Assembly: GCA_035567895.1 (NCBI GenBank)
Contig: DATMPC010000014.1
Span: 1 to 64,000 of the forward strand
Direction: 5' to 3'
DNA length: 64,000 nt
Source of the DNA: Terriglobales bacterium
GTDB taxonomy: Bacteria; Acidobacteriota; Terriglobia; Terriglobales; Acidobacteriaceae
Shown here: in pieces, positions 17,008 to 25,854 of the stretch
Layout of the letters: each line of letters opens with the position of its first letter
Position numbering within the stretch: position 1 is the first letter of the stretch
Translations under genes and position numbers: made by a program
Notes under the pieces: model-generated
The model's database searches: none
What the model saw: the letters and a program-made list of their open reading frames with translations, nothing else
Told to the model about the DNA's origin: nothing

Positions 17008-18180
17008 ATGCAGTTGCATCCGCTTACTTGGCGTATCGACGCCTTGGTCTTTTCTGTTGTGCTGGCGCTTACCAGCGCCGCCTCGGCCCAACAATATAAG
17101 CAAACCAACCTTGATTCCGACATTCAGGGCCTTGCGTCGAATCCGCCTGCCGGCCAACCTGACCTGCCGCTGCTCAACCCCTGGGGGATTACTGCCGGCC
17201 CCGGCAGCCCTTTTTGGGTCGCAGATAACAACGGCGGCGTCTCAACTCTGTACAACGGAGCCGGAGTGTTGCAGGGCCTGATCGTGAATATTCCTCCCAC
17301 GGTAAATGGCAAAGGGACGGGCACGCCCACAGGCACTGTCTTTTCGGGAGGCCTGGGATTCACGGTTCATGGAAACGGAGCCACCGGCGCGGCTGCGTTC
17401 ATCTTTGTAACGGAAGACGGAACCGTCGTTGGCTGGGCGCCGTCGCTCGGACCTGATCTTCCCAATGATGCCTTTGTCACCGTGCCCAACCAAAGTGGGA
17501 ACGCGGTCTACAAGGGTTGCACGATCGCCAAGGTGAGTCCGAACGGTTCCACCTATCTGTATGTTGCAAACTTCCGCTCGGGCCAGATCGAGGTCTATGA
17601 CACGAACTTTGCCCCGGTGACGTTGAATGCCAAGGGCGACGACGGCGATGATCGCGCATTTCACGATGGCGAAATCCCCCGCGACTTCGCTCCTTTCAAC
17701 GTTCAGGCAGTCGGTAGTGACCTCTACGTAACCTACGCGAAACAGAACAGCACCAAGCATGATGATTTCGACGCTCCCGGTTTGGGATTTGTCGACAAGT
17801 TCTCGCCCTCAGGCAAGCTATTGCAGCGACTTCAGCACGGACCGTGGCTCGACGCTCCCTGGGGTGTAGCCCTGGCTCCGGCTAACTTCGGATTCTTCGG
17901 CAATCACCTGCTCATCGGCAACGCCGGCAGCGGACAGATCGCCGTCTATGATCCGGGAAGCGGACGCTTCGATGGATTGTTGCGCGATCAAAGCGGACAC
18001 GCCCTGCAGAACCAGCGCCTTTGGGGATTGCGCTTCAGCGATGGCACCGGCGCACAAGCCTCAGCGCCAACCAACACACTCTTCTTCACGGCCGGCGTGA
18101 ACGACGAAGCCGATGGCCTCTTCGGAACCATCACTCCAGCCGACAACGCCACACCAGAAAACAACCGCGACGATCACTAA
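17008..18180 (+). CDS. TIGR03118-family secreted propeller protein
   Basis: The 390-residue protein starts with a signal peptide ending near SAASAQQ, followed by DLPLLNPWGITAGPGSPFWVADNNGG. Repeated blade-like strands follow (STYLYVANFRSGQIEVYD, GSDLYVTYAKQN, APWGVALAP, GNAGSGQIAVYDPGSG), which fits TIGR03118. The family is exported and of unknown function, often in PEP-CTERM-type organisms; no C-terminal sorting signal is visible. GGAG precedes ATG 17008 by 6 nt. An in-frame ATG at 16996 overlaps that ribosome site. Confidence 0.85.
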   Translation: MQLHPLTWRIDALVFSVVLALTSAASAQQYKQTNLDSDIQGLASNPPAGQPDLPLLNPWGITAGPGSPFWVADNNGGVSTLYNGAGVLQGLIVNIPPTVNGKGTGTPTGTVFSGGLGFTVHGNGATGAAAFIFVTEDGTVVGWAPSLGPDLPNDAFVTVPNQSGNAVYKGCTIAKVSPNGSTYLYVANFRSGQIEVYDTNFAPVTLNAKGDDGDDRAFHDGEIPRDFAPFNVQAVGSDLYVTYAKQNSTKHDDFDAPGLGFVDKFSPSGKLLQRLQHGPWLDAPWGVALAPANFGFFGNHLLIGNAGSGQIAVYDPGSGRFDGLLRDQSGHALQNQRLWGLRFSDGTGAQASAPTNTLFFTAGVNDEADGLFGTITPADNATPENNRDDH

Positions 18181-18279
18181 TCCCACTCCGCGAGGGTGAC
18201 GACGGCCACGTCGTCACCCCGGTTGGGTGAGAACCGGCTGGGTGGCCCAAGCTTAGGAGGGACGTCCAGTTTCCTGGGC

Positions 18280-19149
18280 CTAAGCGGCGCGCGATCGGAG
18301 TTGCGTGGACAGATAGACGCGACTGGTATCGAACGCTTTTCGGATTGAGTCTTTCAATAGCCCGGTATCCGTGTGGCGGGGCGCGGCCTCGGCCAGAGCC
18401 TGATGTCCTCTGAATTGAGCGTCAATGAAATCCACGATTTGATTTTCTCCGGCCTCGTCTTCACCGTCCACTTCGAGTTTCTCGAGATGCTCGCTGTCCA
18501 GTCGGTCGAAGAGGGCCTCGACGGTGTGCAGGATGGCTTCCTTGGATAAGGACTGAGATTTCGGAAGCACACCGACTTCAATTCTGACGCGCCCTCCCGC
18601 CAGCTCCCGTACGAAAGAAGCCAGCCCCTGGAGACTGGACTCAAGATTGTCAAAATATTCGGCAGCTTGCGGCGATGCTATCGTCAGGATGAATCGTCGC
18701 GGCTTTTTTAGTTTTTCCAGACGGGTCATCGCATCTTCATTCAGAACTGGCAGGAAGACGAAACCGGTATAAGCAGCCCAGTTGACGAGCCGGGCGAACG
18801 CAGAGTGGCTCACGTGAGGCGATCGTTGGAACACCAGGGTGTTCAATTCTGAGTCATACAGAAACGCGCAGGGCTCCGCCACGCTCTGGTGATCCGAAAG
18901 GGTTAGCCGATCAAGCGCGCCTGTCCGCGAATCCCCTGTTGGGGGCAGATTTCGCATCCGGTGCCGCGAAACCAAGCCGACCGTCTGGCCGTTTCGAGCT
19001 TCTGTGTCTGACACGTCGAAGTAGAACGCACCGTAATCTACGCGACGCGCCTCCATTGGCGTCTCGAGAAGTTTTTGCAGGGCAGCAGAAAAATCGGCGC
19101 CGTTGAGCGCCGAAGGGATGAAGAAATCGTAGCTCAGTCGTGTCGTCAT
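18280..19149 (-). CDS. Hypothetical protein, DUF6731-like
   Basis: The 289-residue soluble protein begins TTRLSYDFFIPSALNGADFS and has GLVSRHRMRNLPPTGD, LYDSELNTLVFQRSPHVSHSAF and KPRRFILTIASPQAAEYFDN. This pattern resembles DUF6731-type proteins, which often occur near mobile or defence genes, but I am not certain of the family. It has no signal peptide or membrane helix. Neighbours give no functional hint. Confidence 0.6.
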   Translation of the reverse strand: MTTRLSYDFFIPSALNGADFSAALQKLLETPMEARRVDYGAFYFDVSDTEARNGQTVGLVSRHRMRNLPPTGDSRTGALDRLTLSDHQSVAEPCAFLYDSELNTLVFQRSPHVSHSAFARLVNWAAYTGFVFLPVLNEDAMTRLEKLKKPRRFILTIASPQAAEYFDNLESSLQGLASFVRELAGGRVRIEVGVLPKSQSLSKEAILHTVEALFDRLDSEHLEKLEVDGEDEAGENQIVDFIDAQFRGHQALAEAAPRHTDTGLLKDSIRKAFDTSRVYLSTQLRSRAA

Positions 19150-19333
19150 ACGCGCACGTTAACCCCATTTTGTTCGGAGCAACTAGCCAATATGGGACAC
19201 GTACCTAAAGATGCACCGGGTCATCGTGGCTTGAGAACCATGGCTGGGTTGGGTTAAGCCGCCGCAGGGATCGCGCATTGAATTGAAATGAGTGTCCTGG
19301 CGGACGATTCTCGACCTTCCTGCAGACCTGAAA

Positions 19334-19654
19334 TCAAACGCCGGCGCGGTCGGGACGAGCCTTCTCTGCCGATCGAGCTGCCCGGCTCAGGGCGGCCTGC
19401 CGCCTGGAGTCGATGAATGCAACAGCCTTTTCGCGCGCGGCTGCCGACACTCGGACCTCGGGGGAAGCATCGGCCTTTGCCAGGATTTCAGCTTCGGCTT
19501 CAAGCCAGTCCTTTTCCGCAAAGCCGTCATGTCTGCCTCTGTGCTCATAAATCTCGTAAGCGCGCGTGCGTATCTGATCTTGTAAATCGGAGGAGATAGT
19601 GGTTTCAGAATTATCTTGCGGGAGATCGTGTGCAGTGCGTTGAGTGGCTGTCAT
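19334..19654 (-). CDS. DUF2934-domain protein
   Basis: The 106-residue protein contains IRTRAYEIYEHRGRHDG and EKDWLEAEAEIL, the DUF2934 signature, with an Arg/Ala-rich tail. The function is unknown; it is common in Acidobacteria and Proteobacteria. GAGGAGG 5 nt upstream of ATG 19654 fixes the start, so the upstream extension to 19852 is not translated. Confidence 0.8.
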   Translation of the reverse strand: MTATQRTAHDLPQDNSETTISSDLQDQIRTRAYEIYEHRGRHDGFAEKDWLEAEAEILAKADASPEVRVSAAAREKAVAFIDSRRQAALSRAARSAEKARPDRAGV

Positions 19655-20033
19655 AGTGGCCTCCTCGTTGTTTAACGGATTCTCGCACGCCTCGATAAGG
19701 TACGTGCACTCCCTAAGGCCCGCGCAGAATAGTGATCTGTCAGTTTCCTGTGGAAGGCTGTGGAGAAGTTCGATCTGAAGGGGGTGGGTGACCCGGTCTT
19801 CGTCTTTACTTGATCTGTCCGAGTCCAAACAGCTTTTAACAAGTTCTCCCATCCCGGTCCAGGGCGTCGGGAAATTTGTCGGTCATCGTCGCGAATCCGA
19901 GGGGAAAATCGCCGGTTGATACGAGCAATTTTGACCAGACTGGCAGGGGCAACTGTTTGTAAAGTCGCAATGGATGGGGACCCATCACTGCTGACGAGTG
20001 GCGATCATCTGTTAAGGAGTTCGCATCCCAGGA
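19655..20033. other. Intergenic region, no gene seen
   Basis: Lies between divergently read genes. A TTGACC near 19929 could be a -35 element for the rightward pair, but no good -10 hexamer is at the right distance. No coding frame is supported. Confidence 0.35.
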
Positions 20034-20480
20034 ATGATAATGATCATGAAGACACGCACCTCTATGCTCATCGCCCCATTGCTGCTGGCCATCAGCATCC
20101 TTCCCGCTGGCGCCCAAAACGGGAACCATCGCGACAATCGCGATAACCGTAACAATCATACGTTCTACAACGGCGTTCGCAGCGGTGGCCGAGGCGGACA
20201 GTACTACGACCCCCGCTACGACAATCGCCAGTACGCCAACGGCCAGTACAACGATCCCCGCTACAACAACGGCCAGTACAACAATGGTTATCAAAACCAG
20301 GGCGGCATCGGTCCCGGAAAGGGAGCCCTTATTGGCGGAGCGGGCGGAGCCGCACTGGGCGCAATCTTCGGCAAGGGCCTTAAAGGAACCCTTATTGGCG
20401 GCGCTGCTGGCGCGGGCATCGGAGCCGTCGTAGGCGAGATGCATCAAAAGAATCAGCAGAACCAGTACAACCCCCGCTAA
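20034..20480 (+). CDS. Secreted Asn/Tyr-rich protein with glycine zipper
   Basis: The 148-residue protein has a signal peptide (SMLIAPLLLAISILPAGAQ). A repetitive Asn/Asp/Gln/Tyr segment follows (units like YDPRYDNRQYANGQYNDPRY, residues 55-90). A C-terminal glycine zipper reads GPGKGALIGGAGGAALGAIF and LIGGAAGAGIGAVVGE, which suggests membrane insertion or oligomerisation. ATGs at 20034, 20040 and 20046 compete; AGGA lies just upstream. The next gene follows after 45 bp and is probably co-transcribed. Confidence 0.75.
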   Translation: MIMIMKTRTSMLIAPLLLAISILPAGAQNGNHRDNRDNRNNHTFYNGVRSGGRGGQYYDPRYDNRQYANGQYNDPRYNNGQYNNGYQNQGGIGPGKGALIGGAGGAALGAIFGKGLKGTLIGGAAGAGIGAVVGEMHQKNQQNQYNPR

Positions 20481-20525
20481 CCGTACCTCCAAGGCCCAAA
20501 ACAGTACGAAAGGAAATCAGCATCC

Positions 20526-20984
20526 ATGACCTCACTCATAAAGCGCCGGCGTCGTATCCGTACCTTGATCCTGTGCCTCGTCGTTGCGGCCACGCTTTCC
20601 CTGGGAGCGATCCCCACTGTCGCTCAACAGCCCACGCAGCCATCCTCTCCTGTCAATATCAAGCCGGAGGCCAATGAGGCTCCCGAAATCCATTCCTGGA
20701 CCATCGAGCAGCTTCTGCCCCTCACCGTCTCCCAAGCCTGGCAGATGAGCGGCAAGAGCGAAGACAAGTTCTTCGACATGGTGCAGGACCTCGCCGCCTT
20801 CTGTGCCCAGAAGCGCAACCTCGTCCTTCCCGCCAGCGAAGCGGCAGGACAACAAGCTGGCGAATACATCAAGCAGCAGGCCAAGCTGGACCGTGAGCAA
20901 CTCCTCTACGCCGTGGTCGACCAAGCTGTCCGCAAGGTAGGCACACCCGCCCCGGCACAGGTCAGCGAAACCCTTGCAAAATAG
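20526..20984 (+). CDS. Secreted hypothetical protein
   Basis: The 152-residue protein has a basic start and signal peptide (LILCLVVAATLSLGAIPTVAQQ), a proline-rich linker and a helical domain with QLLPLTVSQAWQMSGKSEDKFFDMVQDL and LAKLDREQLLYAVVDQAVRK. Conserved family and function are not recognised. AAGGAAA upstream of ATG 20526 supports the start. It probably forms a two-gene unit with the glycine-zipper protein. Confidence 0.7.
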   Translation: MTSLIKRRRRIRTLILCLVVAATLSLGAIPTVAQQPTQPSSPVNIKPEANEAPEIHSWTIEQLLPLTVSQAWQMSGKSEDKFFDMVQDLAAFCAQKRNLVLPASEAAGQQAGEYIKQQAKLDREQLLYAVVDQAVRKVGTPAPAQVSETLAK

Positions 20985-21057
20985 CGAGCCGCTAGTCGTC
21001 GCATGTTGCGGGGGGCACGAAGAGTCCGAAACCGTGCCCCCGTTCCATCGCACCGAT

Positions 21058-21183
21058 GGAGTACAAGCGTGTTCCCAAGCCTCCAGAAGGTGACGCCTGG
21101 GTCTATGAACCAAAACAGGACGGCTATCGCATCATCGCCGTGATCGACGGCAGTGCCCTCTCCTTTATTCGATGTCGGGCCTA
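21058..21183 (+). pseudogene. N-terminal relic of an ATP-dependent DNA ligase (LigD-like)
   Basis: From ATG 21058 the frame reads EYKRVPKPPEGDAWVYEPKQ followed by DGYRIIAVIDG. This is the nucleotidyltransferase start of ATP-dependent ligases with the adenylation lysine in the K-x-DGYR motif. The frame stops after 41 codons, where interspersed repeat text begins. The enzyme is therefore not produced. Confidence 0.7.
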
Positions 21184-21318
21184 AACTACACAGCCAAGTA
21201 TCCGCCGGGTGCCCTGCCCTTCGTCCGCACTTTCTGATTTTTGTTTCCTTGCTGAGAGCCAATGGCGGGTGTTTTGCCTTTTCTGCCTGCAACATCTAGA
21301 GAGTGGGTGCCGCACTCT

Positions 21319-21407
21319 CCACCCCAGCAACAAACACCAGAACAAAACACAGGGTCCTTCGGCAGGCTCAGGATGACAACAGTTGCTGGGGACCCCGGTC
21401 TGCGTTG
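21319..21407. repeat. CCCCAGCAACAAA..TTGCTGGGGACCCC repeat
   Basis: Same block as at 14991, 15494 and 25341, ending close to the stop codon of the receiver gene. Its terminal stem-forming ends are intact. Confidence 0.75.
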
Positions 21408-21423
21408 TTTTCGGATCCGACAA

Positions 21424-21822
21424 TCACGCAGCTTTCCGATTCTTCTGCGTCTCGGCTTCCGAGATTGTGCGCACCATCGCCAGGAGATCTTCTGGTTGCA
21501 CTGGCTTCGCTAAACATTCAAAGTGAAAGCCTTGCGCGCGCGCGGCGGCCAGCAGCGGCACCGTATCTACGTGCCCGGAAAAAAGGATGATGTGGCAATC
21601 GGGCAGCTCGCGCGAGACCTGCTGAGCCAAATCAACGCCAGAGATGCCGGGCATGATCACATCGGAGAGAAGCAGAGCTGGAGAGTGGTGCCGGCACAGC
21701 ATCATGGCGCCTTCCGCCTCATAGGCCGCAAAGGCGGAATAACCCTCGCTGCGAAGGATCTGGCAAAGGGTATTGGCAATGGTCGGCTGATCGTCGACTA
21801 CGATAACTTTGAATTGGTTCAT
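21424..21822 (-). CDS. Single-domain response regulator receiver
   Basis: The 132-residue protein is only a CheY-like receiver: the acidic pair in VVDDQP near the N-terminus, the phosphoacceptor in LLLSDVIMPGISG, the IILFSGH switch region and the lysine of CLAKPVQPEDLL. It has no output domain, so it probably acts through protein contacts or phosphorelay. It begins 7 bp after the zinc-motif gene upstream; the two are likely one transcript. The cognate kinase is not in the window. Confidence 0.85.
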   Translation of the reverse strand: MNQFKVIVVDDQPTIANTLCQILRSEGYSAFAAYEAEGAMMLCRHHSPALLLSDVIMPGISGVDLAQQVSRELPDCHIILFSGHVDTVPLLAAARAQGFHFECLAKPVQPEDLLAMVRTISEAETQKNRKAA

Positions 21823-21828
21823 AGGGAT

Positions 21829-22080
21829 TCACGCTGCTCTCTCCGGGGAAGCGCTTTTCTTCACGAGCTGCACCACCCGGTTCCGGCGGTTTAATCGAAC
21901 CTGCATCTGCTCGCAACATGCAGAACATAGCCAAACAACTTTTTGCGTCGCGTGTGCGGGCAGCCCCCACTCGACGGGATCGGAGATCGGAAAGACGAAC
22001 AGCTGGCCGACTCCGAATTTTGCAAAGCGATGGCTGCAACCAGGATTTGCGCACTGCGCGATCGACGCCGTGGCTTCCAT
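21829..22080 (-). CDS. Small Cys-rich (zinc-ribbon-like) protein
   Basis: The product of about 83 residues has CANPGCSHRF near the start and WLCSACCEQM near residue 55, two cysteine pairs that could bind one zinc. Between them lies QLFVFPISDPVEWGLP. The family is unnamed. ATG 22080 is preferred; GTG 22098 would add six residues. It lies 7 bp upstream of the receiver gene, which suggests a common regulatory role. Confidence 0.6.
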   Translation of the reverse strand: MEATASIAQCANPGCSHRFAKFGVGQLFVFPISDPVEWGLPAHATQKVVWLCSACCEQMQVRLNRRNRVVQLVKKSASPERAA

Positions 22081-22215
22081 ACTCTGTTGGAGGCGCACAA
22101 CGGCCTAAAGGGTGTTCTCAGGCATGAAAGGGAGGTTCACTCTCTTACGAGAGACAATGCTACGAGGGCCTTCAGCATGCGCCTTCGCGAATATCGCGCG
22201 ACGACAACGAGCGAT

Positions 22216-22967
22216 ACACCCTGCGCATCCGCCCAGGCGGGTGGGATTTCGCAACGATTACTCCCTGTGGCCAAATTCACTGGTTTTCACTGTTAAGGCT
22301 CAGATCAGTGAATTTAACAGTGAAAAGAACAGTGAATTTTTTCTCTGAATCGCGAACCCGCATGGACACTGGGGAAAACGAGTGGGACCAGGGAAATAAC
22401 AGTGAATTAGCAGTGAATTGTGTTCGACGCGAGTTCCTCGACTTACTCGTTCTGCATCTTCCCGCGATTGACCATCGCATCGACATGAGCCAGCGTCTGT
22501 CAGAATCTCCTGACGCCCTGTCTGTCCGACAAAACCGTTTTTCGACCTGATCCCCAAATCTAAAGGACTTAGCGTGCGAGATCCCCGACGAATCCCCGAA
22601 CTTCCCGGGGATTTCCGGGGACTAATCCCCGAGAGCGCCGGGGATCTCCGGGGATTGATCCCAAGTCCGTCGGGAATTTCCTGGGGATCTCCGCTTCGGA
22701 TCTTCCGCAGCGAGGAAGCTCGACTTGAAACCTGCCTCCGGCTTTCGGCCAGCCCCGCCGGCTTCGTGGCGTTCCAGTTCGAGAATTCCAAAATGGGAGT
22801 TAGGCACAACATCGCTCTTCGCATGATGGCGCGAATCGCGCAGAAAAAGCAAGGTTCATCCGTTGCTCGCAACGTTGTTCCGCCTAGGCATATCAAGAAC
22901 TTGCGAGCCGCCGAAGAAATATTTTTGTTATCCGTCGCTCTAGAAGCTTTCACCAGCCACGCCGGCA
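22216..22967. repeat. Long interspersed repeat, copy 2 (about 750 bp)
   Basis: Collinear with 3733-4482, same orientation. The CAGTGAA heptamer cluster lies at 22275-22415 and the GGGGAT/ATCCCC palindromes at 22575-22690. Compared with copy 1 there are small indels that shift any long frame, so the frames visible in either copy are not conserved. It ends after AGAAGCTTTCACCAGCCACG, where copy 1 meets the hydrolase relic. Confidence 0.85.
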
Positions 22968-22999
22968 TACTCTGCGCGCAACCACAGCCTTGTAACCGG

Positions 23000-23107
23000 G
23001 GTGAACACGAAGGTCACGAAGGGCACAAAGAGAGAATCGCGATCCAGCTTGCGCCACCCAACTCCCAGCGCTTTTCCTTTGTGTCCTTCGTGACCTTCGT
23101 GTTCACC
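23000..23107. repeat. Long inverted repeat (31-nt arms) of CGAAGGTCACGAAG type
   Basis: GGTGAACACGAAGGTCACGA.. (23000-23030) pairs with ..TCGTGACCTTCGTGTTCACC (23077-23107) with one mismatch, enclosing 46 bp. Single arms of the same text occur at 62868-62912 and 63571-63608. The transcript would form a strong hairpin. It lies immediately beyond copy 2 of the 750-bp repeat. Confidence 0.75.
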
Positions 23108-23195
23108 GAGCATAGCCGCCGTCGCTGTTTCCTGGCACGAAGTACAGGTCGACAACGATTCACATGAGACTAGGAAACACGGGTTCCTTACCTTC

Positions 23196-23362
23196 GAACA
23201 GCGAAGACCGGGGGCCCCAGCAACTGTTGTCATCCTGAGCCTGCCGAAGGATCCTGTGTTTTTGTTCTGGTGTTTGTTGCTGGGGTGGGAGAGTGCGGCA
23301 CCCGCTGTTTGGAACCTCGGAAGATTCAACCCCATGTGACAGGGTCGGCCACCCGCCCTCAG
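23196..23362. repeat. Repeat blocks in reverse orientation
   Basis: The GGGGGCCCCAGCAACTGTTG..TTTGTTGCTGGGG block is followed by GAGAGTGCGGCACCCGCTGTTTGG and CAGGGTCGGCCACCCGCC. It is the reverse counterpart of the blocks at 14918-15096. Confidence 0.7.
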
Positions 23363-23365
23363 CGA

Positions 23366-23815
23366 TCAAGCATAATCAAATGGTTCAAAGTCTAGAATCC
23401 CACTGTCGATCTCCACATGGACACAATGGTTTTGATGCTCGATCAGGAGGTTACTTTTCGAGCCTTGAAGTAAGTGAATACGTTTTTGTGCCACTGCTTT
23501 TTTTACTGCTTCCAAAATAGCGTTGAGATTGGGTCCGGAAAGGTCGTAGGCTAAGCCCCTCTGGTGCATGCTCGTGCCAGGTGCAGCTACCTTGTATCCT
23601 TTTGATCGAATGAATTCGAGTGCAGGTCGCCAGGAGTCGGAATCTCGTAGTGTAGGTGGCGTTTTGAAGAGAAAGCCGTTCTTCTCAGCGGTTTTCTTGA
23701 TAAACGCTAGCTGCTCGGCGGCAGGTCTCCGGACGGAGCTCAATTTTGTGTCTAAAGGCAGGTACAGTCTGAGTGCCTGCCATATTAGTAAATTACCGGA
23801 ATCCACATGAGGCAT
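23366..23815 (-). CDS. M15-like peptidase-fold protein
   Basis: The 149-residue protein has SMHQRGLAYDLSG, matching the SxHxxGxAxD zinc motif of M15 peptidases, and NHCVHVEID near residue 134, comparable to the C-terminal HxE/HFE ligand. M15 enzymes (VanY, endolysins) cleave peptidoglycan peptides. There is no obvious signal peptide, so it could be cytoplasmic, phage-derived or lytic. AGGGGG before ATG 23815 supports the start. The assignment rests on the two motifs only. Confidence 0.6.
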   Translation of the reverse strand: MPHVDSGNLLIWQALRLYLPLDTKLSSVRRPAAEQLAFIKKTAEKNGFLFKTPPTLRDSDSWRPALEFIRSKGYKVAAPGTSMHQRGLAYDLSGPNLNAILEAVKKAVAQKRIHLLQGSKSNLLIEHQNHCVHVEIDSGILDFEPFDYA

Positions 23816-24087
23816 GGCTGGTCCCCCTTAGCGTATGGCCATCGGTGCGTGTTGGCCGTGCGGCGAAATCTTATTCCGCCGCGCACGGTTGTCAAGATTT
23901 ATCAGTCAGTAAGCTGAGTGCCGAAATGGAAGGAGCCCTGTGGCGGAATTTCCAAAATGTGGGTGCCTCATGCTCGAAGTTGCAGGTAGAAATTAAGGCT
24001 GGGCCATGCAATATAAAAGGGCGCCCTTTTCAGAGTAGTCTGCAGTGATCTTTACAACACTGTGCTACTCAGGAAAGGAGCACCCTC
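23816..24087. other. Intergenic region, no gene seen
   Basis: Sequence between the peptidase gene and the IS110 relic. It contains no recognised repeat block and no supported gene. A strong ribosome site (AAAGGAG at 24074) belongs to the relic that follows. Confidence 0.35.
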
Positions 24088-24186
24088 ATGAGTGACGTTA
24101 AGTTTATTGGTCTGGACGTACACAAGACAAGCGTCTCGGCAACGGGAGCGGGTGGAACTACGAATGGTTTTCGATTTAGTTTTTAG
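24088..24186 (+). mobile_element. N-terminal relic of an IS110-family transposase
   Basis: ATG 24088 follows AAAGGAG and encodes SDVKFIGLDVHKTSVSATGAG, the first DEDD motif of IS110 transposases. The frame then degenerates and stops at 24186. No recombinase body or element end is visible. The insertion sequence is dead here. Confidence 0.75.
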
Positions 24187-24374
24187 TCGAGTCTCCGCAT
24201 CATGCTTCGATGGCAAATCGGATCGACGACGTGCATCGTAAGCGCACCCTTTTGAAAACCGCAAAAGGGTGCGCCACCCGCGCAGATTAGAATCGGCAAC
24301 AATGAAGGGCAAGCCGTGATGACTGGGACACTTGATCTGAGGGTTAGCTTCCTCAATTTCGCGCACGCCTTGAT

Positions 24375-24458
24375 AGGGGAGTGCCGCGCCTGCGCGCTGG
24401 TTAGCCGTTCGATGGAAACTGCAAAACAATAAGGATGGGCCACCCAGGGCGGGTGGCG
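24375..24458. repeat. Partial 310-bp repeat, copy D
   Basis: Only the last quarter of the repeat is present: GATAGGGGAGTGCCGCGCCT, then GCGCTGGTTAGC, then CGATGGAAACTGCAAAACAA. The 5' part is missing. Confidence 0.7.
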
Positions 24459-24534
24459 TACGCTGGGTGCGCCACCCGTCTGCTGCTGGATTCACGTTCA
24501 ATCCTTGCTGGATTGGCGGTAGCATGAACGAGGA

Positions 24535-24759
24535 ATGAGTTTATTGAAAGGCATTTGGCTAATCTGGTATTCACTGTTGACTGGCACGGGCATATTCCTC
24601 ACATGGGTTAACTTCTACATCTTCTATTTGCACCACATGTTTATAGCGAGAGGACCGCGTCCGCTTATCTATTTGTGGTTTCTCTTGTGGCCGATGGTAT
24701 CAGTCATTGGCGTTACCGGGTTGGTCAAACACATACGACGACCTGTGGATTCAAACTAA
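24535..24759 (+). CDS. Small hypothetical membrane protein
   Basis: The 74-residue product has two membrane helices (about residues 8-30 and 42-63) and a basic C-terminus (KHIRRPVDSN). AGGA lies directly before ATG 24535. The next small membrane protein gene begins 34 bp downstream, so the two probably form a unit. No family is recognised. Confidence 0.5.
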   Translation: MSLLKGIWLIWYSLLTGTGIFLTWVNFYIFYLHHMFIARGPRPLIYLWFLLWPMVSVIGVTGLVKHIRRPVDSN

Positions 24760-24793
24760 CCCACTACCAAAATGAGTGATTAGAGGGTCGGGA

Positions 24794-25069
24794 ATGAAGG
24801 AAAATAAGCTTACGGAATATCTGCACAGCGAAAAGACTTACGAGCAGCAATACCGGAGAGGGGTACGGATGTTGGTCATCCTCCTAATCCTGTACCTGCC
24901 TACTGTAGTGGTCATGGGCTTTGGCTTCGCTAAGTTACTGACTTCTGAAGTGCCCTTTGGCCTTACGGCGCTCGTCTATTTGGCCGTAGTCGTTGTCTTG
25001 TCTGTCCGCACCTTTATTGCGTACTGCCGATGGACAGGGAAGTATCCCTATTATTGGCTACGCCGATAA
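24794..25069 (+). CDS. Small hypothetical membrane protein
   Basis: The 91-residue product has a charged start (MKENKLTEYLHSEKTYEQQY), two helices (about residues 26-50 and 57-78) and a basic, aromatic tail (WTGKYPYYWLRR). GAGGGTCGGGA before ATG 24794 supports this start over GTG 24776. It is probably co-transcribed with the gene before it. The function is unknown. Confidence 0.55.
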   Translation: MKENKLTEYLHSEKTYEQQYRRGVRMLVILLILYLPTVVVMGFGFAKLLTSEVPFGLTALVYLAVVVVLSVRTFIAYCRWTGKYPYYWLRR

Positions 25070-25169
25070 AACGGTACGCGTGATAGATCACCTCGGCCTT
25101 AAACACAGTTCCAAAAACACTTGTTTTCAGTAACGCCGAAATCCCAAAATTGTACCTTGCAAAGACAAT

Positions 25170-25755
25170 GGCCGGTGCCCTGCCCTTCGTCCGCACTTTC
25201 TGATTTTTGTTTTTCGCGGGTGCCCCACACGGGTGGCCCACCCTCTTCCCATTTTGGCTCTTGGAGGGGTGGCCGACCCTTTTCACTTGCCTTTGGTTCT
25301 TGTGATCATTCCAAAACTGCGGGTGCCGCACCCTTCCCACCCCAGCAACAAACAGCCAGAACCAACCACATGATCCTTCGGCAAGCTCAGGATGACAAGA
25401 GTTGCTGGGGACCCCGGCCTTCGTGGTTCGAAGGGTGCGATTATCCACACCGTCATTGTGACCCGGGGTGGGCGCAGCGGCGAGCGCCGAAGGCGCGCTA
25501 TTCCTGTAGCCCATGTGCGCACGAGCCATGGGAACGCGTTTCCAGATTCGGTCAGAGCCCGTTAGGGCGGCATGCATTGGAGGTGTTCGATGCGGGCGAT
25601 ATTACGTGGCATAGGAATGCCACCCTCCGGGCTCACAATGTTTTTCACCTGAGTACCATGGCTCCATCGCTCATGGGCTACGGGAGTGCCGCGCCTGCGG
25701 CGCTGGTTAGCTGTTCGATGGAAAAAGCAAAACAATAAGGATGGACCACCCAGCC
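25170..25755. repeat. Composite repeat, copy 2 (includes 310-bp repeat copy C)
   Basis: The block order matches 14913-15428: GTGGCCGACCC..TTGTGATCATTCC (25266-25340), CCCCAGCAACAAACAGCC..GGACCCCGG (25341-25426), then the 310-bp repeat (25437-25755). Upstream, GCCCTGCCCTTCGTCCGCAC at 25178 also occurs at 21212. Confidence 0.75.
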
Positions 25756-25854
25756 ATTTAACCTCCGGACGTCTCTTTGACAAAGATCGTCCGCGAAGCT
25801 CAGCGTGAGAAGCATTCGGGAGATTGAAGACTTTTCGTGCCGATTCGAACATTC

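Noticed and set aside
22300-22968. 222-codon minus-strand frame inside repeat copy 2 as a repeat-encoded protein
   Set aside because: Copy 1 does not keep this frame: a related frame (4084-4515) agrees only over the first part and then shifts. Purifying selection on a protein is therefore not visible.
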